From Agriotes lineatus (Eukaryota; Arthropoda; Insecta; Coleoptera; Elateridae), in NCBI GenBank assembly GCA_940337035.1, contig OW679202.1, forward strand, positions 18,823,200 through 18,887,199: a stretch of 64,000 nt of DNA, read 5' to 3'. A program made the translations under genes and the position numbers. Below the pieces are notes generated by a model, which saw only the letters and a list, made by a program, of their open reading frames with translations, did not search any database and was not told the origin of the DNA. Positions 56,741 to 64,000 of this stretch are shown in pieces. Positions within the stretch are counted from its first letter, which is position 1. Every line of letters starts with the position of its first letter.

Positions 56741-57084
56741 TTTGATAATAAATATCCTCTTTCCATTAGAATATTCAGCATTATTATTCATAGTAATTAG
56801 TGAAATACGTAAATTGATAACTGACAGAAAATAACATTTATTTTGGCATAAACAAATTTGATCATGGCTGGTCTATTTTTTGGAATAAAATGCAAAATAT
56901 TTATTACAGTTTTTAAGCTATTTCCATCTTCAACAAGCAACAAATTCAAGTAAAGTAGCATCAAATTAAGCGCATTTGTTTCTCTTTAGATTGATATCAA
57001 TTCAAGCTGCAAGCGGGAATCTGCATATACTATTTCCCATGCTATTTCCCTATGTTCGCACCTTAAGCGAAACAGTGGGTATAT

Positions 57085-58105
57085 GGGGTAAAAACTTTCA
57101 ATAATAAGTTTTATGTAAAATACAACTTGTTAGAGAGGTTCCATAAGGTGAACAATGCAAATTTTGAATAGGTGACAACTGTATGTGTAAATAAACAAAA
57201 TATGTAAATACATAGACACCTTGTCTCTACTGATAACTCTTATTCCATTCGCTATTGCCAAATCTACACAAATATTTTTAAGCTAGTGAAGCATTGTCGA
57301 ATTTGAATTAATCAAAGAATCACTCTACCTGAACATTATCGGTCATTTTCTGACCACGCTGTATACTGTCTTTTAGGTGGTCAGATTTAAAATGAGCACG
57401 AAGGTGGTAGGTACCAACAAATTACCAAAAATAAAGTAACTAAAAAACCATTAAGATTTAAGTTGAGTTTGGGAATTTTAAGGGGTACATAGTAGGTATA
57501 TCAAAATGCTGTAAACCTTATTGATCGATCTATGACTTAAGTCGACTTGTAGTTGACAGTAGCAACTCAGGTATTTACTTAACAGTAATGGTACAGGTAT
57601 TTACCTCCGTTAAATTTTGTTCATTTTAACTCGAGTGATATACTCTCGTGTTAATAATAATGTTTCGTAAGAAATATAAGTGATCGTGAAAGTGATTTAT
57701 GAATGTACCTATGATGTTGAATGGCGAATTTTATAAAATAGCGTGGCGTTGGGATAAGAAATTGAGAGCTCGGTGCCAGACCTGCCTTTCAAAAATTTAA
57801 GAACATGTAACATCAAATCAAAATTTTTAAAAACATTAAAAATTACTGGGTTGCCTTCTTGATTTAAAAACAATGAAAACTTATATCTAATATTATAAGA
57901 ACCAGAACCATAAAAGTTTAAAATGCAGATAGAAACACTTAATGTAGGTAGTAATGAAATTATGTACAGTATCAAAGAGATCAAATTCGACATAAATAAA
58001 TTAGCACGATTTAGTTTATGCCAACATTGCACCAAACGTACTTAAAGCCGGAATTCTATCCGATATAATTTTTCAATACGAAATGTAACCCATCAAAAGA
58101 TTACG
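57085..58105. other. No recognisable gene
   Basis: AT-rich with short open frames only. Confidence 0.4.
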
Positions 58106-58109
58106 GAAA

Positions 58110-58519
58110 ATTCAGCACTCATTATTGCAGCAATAATGTAATTGCAATTCGAAAGTGGTGCAATTGTCGTGAGTCTATGCACGCCAATAGTGTTGATTTT
58201 TGAAAATGGCCATGAATCTCGGTGCGCCAAGTAAAAGTCTATTATACGCCTAAACTATAAGTGTGCTAATCATGGGGTACGGTGTGCTAATATGATCCAA
58301 TTAAGTATTAATTATTTAACAAGTGCTTTAGTTTGTTTTAATATTTCCTATTTTAATATTATAATTTTATATTCAACTTGAGTAAACGCTGTTAAAACTT
58401 CAAAGGCGTATAATTTCTGTAGGAAGCATTTCCGGACACACCCGTATATAAGCGTTTTCATTGTTATGACTCGCAGAACACGCCTGTAAAGTCTGGCCAG
58501 AGCTACAGTAAACACCCTG
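58110..58519 (-). mobile_element. Composite repeat copy, head plus about 1.5 monomers
   Basis: Minus strand: head from CAGGGTGTTTACTGTAGCTC (58519) through CGGGTGTGTCCGGAAATGCT, then a monomer (TTAATTGGATCATATTAGCA, near 58300) and a partial second one. Same order as 42759-43604 on the plus strand. Confidence 0.65.
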
Positions 58520-58524
58520 TGTAG

Positions 58525-59590
58525 AGGTTGTACATACTAACATGTTAAGCATTAATATCTTATAAAAATATCAGGTGCTACAAAGTCGGTTAATGGACAA
58601 AGACTTTTTATTGCGAACTCAGCTTAATGTATCACCACTGTTTAACTCAAAATTCGCTAGATACAAACGAAAAATAAGAGTGACTTGCTTTAAAACGAAA
58701 TATTTTTGGGAATTGCAAGTATATAAAACCAGCTCTAAAGTACACTATATATAATACAGGATACAAAATATATTTATACAAGTGTTCATCAAATCCTGTG
58801 ATAAATTTAAAAACTTTGATTTTAGTGTTTGTCTTAGTTATTTCAATAGTAGATATTGAAAACTCACAGAAGGATCGATACATTTAATTTCAATCTGCTG
58901 GAAAGGGTACCGTCTTTCCGTTAAGAAATATCTTAATCATGTATTGGTAGCATAACAAAATATGATCATCCCGTGATAACTTTTGAAGATATGGCAGAAG
59001 CTGTTTGTGGTATTTTTCGTTATTTTTAATATTTCCACGCATTCGAAAGATATTTCGTACTAGAGAAAACACCTCTTTATAGGTTTATTATCTAGTAAAT
59101 ATTGAAAAAATACATTTGGCAATAATTCTAATTTGAACAGCTAGTAAAGAAATTGGTTACATGCTCCTATCCCTTAGATGCCAATATTGTTACAAAATTT
59201 TGAGGTAAATATGTAACAGCAAACGAAAGTGCCCACTATCAACGTCGTGACTTTCAATATTGCATACGACCACCTGAAACAAGGATGCTGGAGAGGAGTC
59301 ATATGAGCATGAAGAACGCGTAATAAATTCACCTACTGGTTATTAGCAATTATAACCTAATAGATAAAGACGCCAGCTTTAAAAACTTACCGTAAACGGG
59401 AGAAAAGTGAACAGAAGAAACAGGAGCCCAAGAGGAAACAAATACATATAACCAGGTTTGTCTTTTGAATGGTGAAGACGTGTTTACCTCAGAGGTTCAA
59501 ATTTCAAGTGCCGTGCGGCGTGATGACCTGTTACCTCAAGGTCTACAAACTTGCTACTAATAAATGGAAGTGATAGTAGCATACACCTTA
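58525..59590. other. No recognisable gene
   Basis: AT-rich; nothing beyond short unsupported open frames. Confidence 0.4.
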
Positions 59591-60650
59591 TTTGCACTAC
59601 ATGATACAGAATGTAAGTTAGAATTAGATGCAAAATTTTCAAAATTATTTATCTATTGCTCATGCATCACCAAAAAATTTTCCGGTTTACTACGATCAAA
59701 ACAAACAACTACAATTCTTGCTACAACAAGCAGGACTGTACTTACCGCAAAGAACCAAAATATCAAATTGCACATATTCGTTACTATCCCACCACATAAA
59801 TCAATACCCCAATGTAACCCAACAAACTCCAGCATTTATTCTTCAATTTGAATCCAACTCCAGCCAAAAAGGAAAGGATGATTGGACCAGAGTAAAAAAC
59901 AAACAACGCTTTAGAAATAAAGACAGCCCCGAATCACAAGAAAAAAACTTTAGACGATTACTAGTTAAGCAAACCAATCGCTACCTTAAATAAATTCGAC
60001 AAGTTAATACCTACTGATAATGAGTAAGAACAAAAAAGGACATAAAAAAATAAGAACGTCGTGCGTAAGATAACTATACGCTAAAACCATAAACAATGAT
60101 GAAGTAAACAATCAGCCTACCTCTTTCGAACACTAAGCTTCAATTATTATCAGAGCACTAACCGCGAAAGGAACAAAATTTCATACCTATCAACTGAAAC
60201 AAAATCGTACTTTTCGCGTAGTTGTTCACGCTATTCATCCTTCAACTGAACTCAAACAGATAAATGAAACGGTAAAAACTAGGACATAACGTTGTAAATA
60301 CTTTTAATATTAGACAAAGATAAACAAAAATAGCTCTTCCGCTATTTAACGTCGAACTACTTCTCAAAAAAAATAATAAAGACATTTATAATACAACTCG
60401 CTTACTAAACTCTATAATCAAAGTAGAACCGCCACATCTGAAGCGTGAAATTCATCAATGTGCCTGAAGTGCCAGCAACACGGGTACACTAGAAGGTACT
60501 GTCATCATAACCAACGCTGTGTAAAATGCGCAGGAAACCATGGTACGTTACGATGTACAGTCACCCTGCCCACTACAGAGGTTGTAGGTACCATCTACAG
60601 CAATTTCCAACATAACGCTCTGCCCCCATTACGCGAATGACACTTTAGCT
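59590..60650 (+). pseudogene. Jockey-group LINE ORF1 (gag-like), broken
   Basis: Fragments of a Jockey-type nucleic-acid-binding ORF1. The N-terminal part at 59628-59993 (MQNFQNYLSIAHASPKNFPV...) has KGKDDWTRVKNKQRF near its end. A later block (60380-60640) has YNTTRLLNSIIKVEPPHLKR followed by two CCHC knuckles: CLKCQQHGYTRRYC and CVKCAGNHGTLRC. The pattern of paired knuckles after an EPP(K)xKR motif is typical of Jockey gags. Frames are interrupted between the two parts. Confidence 0.75.
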
Positions 60651-60899
60651 CACTACAACCTAATAACAAGAATAGTTCTCTATAACAATCTGGATTATCT
60701 TACGCACAAAAAGCAAATAACGTCATAATGAAAAATAATAGTAACATTTGTCAAATGCAGGTATTAGCTACCCATAAACATCAAACAAGCAACATTCTGG
60801 AGGTAACTATAACAAAAATGTTGAAGAGAATGGATAAAATGGTGGATCTTCTGACACCTTGCTCTCAGAAATGCTATAATGTTTGACACCAGACTCAAA

Positions 60900-62627
60900 A
60901 TTGCTGTGTAGAATGCTAATAGCTTAATTAGCAAAGGTTTAGAAATAGAAGCCTTTATCACATCGTTAAATATAGACATATTACTATTTTCTGGAGCGCA
61001 TATAACTGGCAGAAGTCATATAAAAATATCTTACTATTCAGTCCACAACGCTCAATATCCACAAGACGGCTCGGGGCGGGACGCCATTATCATAAAAACT
61101 AAAATAAAACATTATAAAATAGAAAAATGCAGTCTAATCAACATACAAGCAACGTCAATAGTAGTAAAAGATGGTTATGGCAAATTAGTAATTTCAGCAG
61201 TGTACTGTCCCCCTAGTTAAACCATCAATAAAGACCATTTCAAAAGTTTCTTCAAATCCCTTGGAAATCGTTTTATTGCAAGTGGAGACTTCAACTCGAA
61301 GCCTACTTCATGGGGCTCGAGGGAGACTTACAACACCACGAGGTAGGCAACTATGTAAAGGTACGAAGGTATAAAAACTAGTAATTTGAAACACTTATCA
61401 ACAGAGGAACCAACCCACAGATCAAAATCAACTTTATTTTACTTGAGTTCTGCATTATAAAAGACATTTCCCTTAATTACCTAACTGTTAAATCACGGCT
61501 CGACCTGTCATCTGAGCACATTTCAATTCTAGTAAATTTACATTCAAAAATTTGCTATAAAACAAGCAACCAAAAATACGAATTGGAATGTATTCCGAAA
61601 CATCTTTTCCAATGAGATAAATTTACACGTACTATTAAAAACCAATAGATGTCGAAGGAGTGACAAAAATTTTCAAGAAACTAATGTAAAGCGCTGCATG
61701 GTCTGTCACATCTAGAATACAAAAAACGGATAAGCGAAGTCATTGTCCTGCTTTCATCAAAACCAAATTACACGAAGAAAGAAAACAATGGGAAACAACA
61801 CATGCACCTAGTGACAAAACCAACTTAAATCGAACAACAAGAGAACTCAAGCAAATATTAAATGAATTCAAAAACCAAAGTCTCAAAACTTTCCTGGAAA
61901 ACCTCACTGCATCTGAAGCCACCGATTATTCATTGTGAAAAGTCACAAAGAAAATCAAATGTACCCAAAAAATCTACCCTCCCATCAGAAACAATAACGG
62001 TACATGGGCCAGAAATGATTCCGAGAAAGCCATAACCTTCGACCAACACCTTGGCAATGCATTTCAACCTTTTTCTAAAGAAATCGGAGGAAGACACAAT
62101 TTTAAAACTGCTTGATGCACCATACCAGTTGGATATACCCATTAATACGTTTAAGACACATGCAATCGTAGAAGGTATCGAAAAGCTCAAACCAAAGAGG
62201 GCACCAGGCTTCGACTTAGTAAGAGCCAAACTTTTAAAATAGTTGCCACTAGAAGAGTCTAAAATGATCAAGTACATTTTTAATGCCATAATAAGAACTG
62301 GGTATGTTCTGTCCCAATGGAAGGTTACCGAAATAATGATGATACCAAAGCAAGGCAAAGATCCTTCTGCTGTAGCATCCTAACGCCCGATTAGCCTTCT
62401 CCCTGTAGTTTCCAAGATGTTCGAGAAGCTATTCCTAGTACGACTAACACGAAAATAACTTACTACCTATGTATCAATTTGGGTTTCGACAACAGCTTGC
62501 CACAACGGACCAGATACACTGTATAGTCAACAAAATAAAAAATTACCTTGAATGTAAAAGATACTGTTTAGCCGCCTTTATAGATATTTCTTAAGCCTTT
62601 GACAAGGTGTGATTCGAAGGATTGATA
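60900..62627 (+). pseudogene. Jockey-group LINE ORF2 (endonuclease and start of RT), truncated by another LINE
   Basis: Endonuclease blocks: LFSGAHITGRSHIKI (60990), LVISAVYCPPS (61185), RFIASGDFNSKPTSWGSRET (61270). RT blocks: KPKRAPGFDLVRAKLLK (62190), LSQWKVTEIMMIPKQGKDPS (62310), RPISLLPVVSKMFEKLFL (62385) and AAFIDIS-AFDKV (62570, first RT Asp). It then stops at about 62627, exactly at the 3' tail of the LINE inserted on the minus strand; the YADD half is missing. Several stops and frameshifts. Confidence 0.8.
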
Positions 62628-64000
62628 TAAAATAATAATAATAATAATAATATAAACATTTATTTCCAAAAAAAAGCAGATTACATAATGTGCAATGAAA
62701 ACAAAATTTTGGAAAATGGACGCTGTTCAGTTTGGCCCACCTGATGGCAGGTTAATTGGTCTTCCACAGCATCCGTACCACAAAATAATAAAAAATAAAG
62801 CAGCTGGACGATTGTGTTATGTAATATCCAGTAGCCGAGAGAAAATATTATTGATTTAATAAAAGCTTTTTAAAAGTACTTTTAAATTTGGTTTCAGGTA
62901 GGGTTCTTAATTGGGGAGGTATTATATTATTATAATAATAGACAATATTATATGAAAAAGATCTTTTAAATAAATAACTTCTAAACCGTGGAATTGTCAA
63001 TGCACTTTTTGTTCTAATATTAACTTGATGATCATCGGATCTAAAGGAAATTTTATCGAACAAGTAAGGTGGCTCTTGATTGTTAATTATTTTTAAATAA
63101 AAAACTGCAGTATGTAATTTACGTTTGTTGGACATGCTAAGCCAGTTCGTCTCTTTCAATTTATGAGATACATGCTGTCGTCTCTGTATACCATAGATAA
63201 ATCGTAGGCATGAATTTTGAGTGCGTTGGATCCTTATTGCAGTATTTTTTGTTAAACATGGAGCATAAAGGGTATCACAAGACCAATGCATCACACAACA
63301 AAATTTTCATATCTCTCGAAAGGCAATAACGGTGAGCATACAGTAACTTTATTATAATACGCTTTCTGAATACACCGGGAAACATGTTGTTCGAAACATA
63401 GGTCGTTATCAATGAGCACACCTAAATTCTTACACACGTCAATCGGCGCAATTGCTTGTTCCCTTACTGCTCTATTACCAAACAGCATAAATGAAGATTT
63501 AGAGGCATTTATTTTTAATGTTTTTCACAAAATTTCACAAGTCTAGCCAGGTCCTCATTCGCCAACGATATTGATTCATTCAGCTTATGATACGGAAAAG
63601 AGTAATATATTTGGGTATCATCAGCATACATGTGAAATTTACAATATTGTAAGCAAGAAGATATATTATTTGTATACAGTGAAAATAGAAGAGGACCTAG
63701 AATCGATCCTTGTGGAACACCCATTGTGACTATTAGCGGATCGAAAGTTTTTTTGGTGAATACTAACCATTTGTGTTCTATTAGATAGATAATGTTTTAT
63801 TAAGCTGATAGCCGAGTTATCAAAACCTATGAAATGTAAAATAGATAGCAAAAGCGTGTGGTCGATGGTGTCAAAAGCTTTCGAAAAATCTAAAAGCACT
63901 AGTAAAGTTAATTCCCTGTTATCAGTAGCTCGAATACAATCATCTGTTATAGCAGTTACAGCAGTATTGCAACTGTAACCGGGGCGGAAGCCAGATTGTG
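62628..64000 (-). mobile_element. CR1-group LINE, 3' part, inserted in the Jockey LINE
   Basis: Minus strand, running in from beyond 64000. It ends in a 3' UTR (62847-62660) and an (ATT)n tail at about 62652-62630, the LINE end that primed insertion. Its tail joins the RT of the Jockey element directly, so it is the younger of the two. The UTR contains a short hairpin-prone GC block (CCATCAGGTGGGCCAAAC near 62740). Confidence 0.85.
62848..64000 (-). pseudogene. CR1-group LINE reverse transcriptase, C-terminal half
   Basis: From 64000 the open frame reads SGFRPGYSCNTAVTAITDDC, then LLDFSKAFDTIDHTLLLSIL (RT palm Asp), IKHYLSNRTQMV. After a frameshift near 63730 comes MGVPQGSILGPLLFSLYTNN and HMYADDTQIYYSF (catalytic box, near 63625). 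Another shift near 63500 leads to SSFMLFGNRAVREQAIAPID, KNLGVLIDNDLCFEQHVSRC. A further shift near 63295 leads to the C-terminal tail (RIQRTQNSCLRFIYGIQRRQ, HTAVFYLKIINNQEPPYLFD, PRFRSYLFKRSFSY) ending at 62848. These are the thumb and tail motifs of CR1/Jockey-superfamily RTs. Few lesions, so moderately young. Confidence 0.85.

Larger units (their letters stand above)
55289..57081 (-). mobile_element. Mariner/IS630-type element with inverted duplication of its 5' end
   Basis: Termini TA-C...GTGTTTCACTTAAGGTGCG (55289) and its inverse ending at 57081. Similarity of the two arms extends more than 400 bases, through TGATCAAATTTGTTTATGCC and into the transposase N-terminus on both sides. Normal mariner TIRs are far shorter, so the left arm is an inverted copy of the 5' end that replaced the original 3' end. 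The left arm lacks about 80 bases that the right arm has. Confidence 0.8.

Overview
This is a repeat-dominated, AT-rich piece of an animal nuclear genome, almost certainly an insect. The evidence is the mix of mobile elements (I-, Jockey- and CR1-group LINEs, a Penelope-like element, several mariner/IS630-type transposons and their MITEs, a 5S-derived SINE) together with one spliced host exon bearing a cysteine string typical of RZ-type RGS proteins. The order cannot be fixed from the sequence; a large-genome beetle or hemipteran would fit. No bacterial operon, CRISPR array, rRNA gene or intact tRNA gene is present.

Layout. 1-4.8 kb: a young, nearly intact I-group LINE on the minus strand (ORF1 gag-like, ORF2 endonuclease/RT/RNase H) with one frameshift in RNase H. 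6.1-7.6 kb: an old Jockey relic. 7.7-10.4 kb: two copies of a ~0.65-kb TIR repeat and a mariner-derived MITE. 13.1-13.9 kb: two abutting MITEs. 15.4 and 22.7 kb: tRNA-like SINE heads. 17.6-18.3 kb: the C-terminal part of a mariner transposase, stopping at a GC-rich degenerate array; the matching N-terminal part, next to an inverted copy of the array, lies at 39.6-40.1 kb, so a 21.4-kb segment appears to sit inside one mariner. That segment holds a GC/CpG-rich, repeat-free stretch (18.8-20.3 kb), a MITE with ~100-bp TIRs (24.0-24.6 kb), a degraded two-ORF LINE (25.1-27.8 kb), a Penelope terminal fragment with a hammerhead ribozyme (29.5 kb), a mariner/IS630-type transposase pseudogene (30.2-31.2 kb), a ~3-kb DDE-type transposon copy (31.6-34.7 kb) and a foldback plus 5S-SINE (35.2-35.8 kb).

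41.5 kb holds the only convincing host exon (RGS, cysteine string), with good splice sites on the plus strand; the RGS catalytic exons are not seen and should lie beyond the window or in small unseen exons. 42.8-43.9 kb: a composite repeat with ~145-bp tandem monomers. 44.0-48.4 kb: a second copy of the 3-kb DDE transposon, split by a 1,677-bp insertion with a 9-bp target duplication and internal minisatellites, then cut by a Penelope-like element (48.4-49.8 kb) with GIY-YIG endonuclease and a well-formed hammerhead ribozyme. 50-54.4 kb: a degraded LINE interrupted by ~2 kb that includes a MITE. 55.3-57.1 kb: a mariner/IS630-type element with an inverted duplicate of its own 5' end. 59.6-62.6 kb: a Jockey LINE interrupted by the 3' end of a CR1-group LINE that runs off the window at 64 kb.

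How it works together: nothing here is an operon. The window reads as one or more long introns or flanks of a host RGS gene, filled by successive, nested transposon insertions whose relative order can be read from the interruptions.
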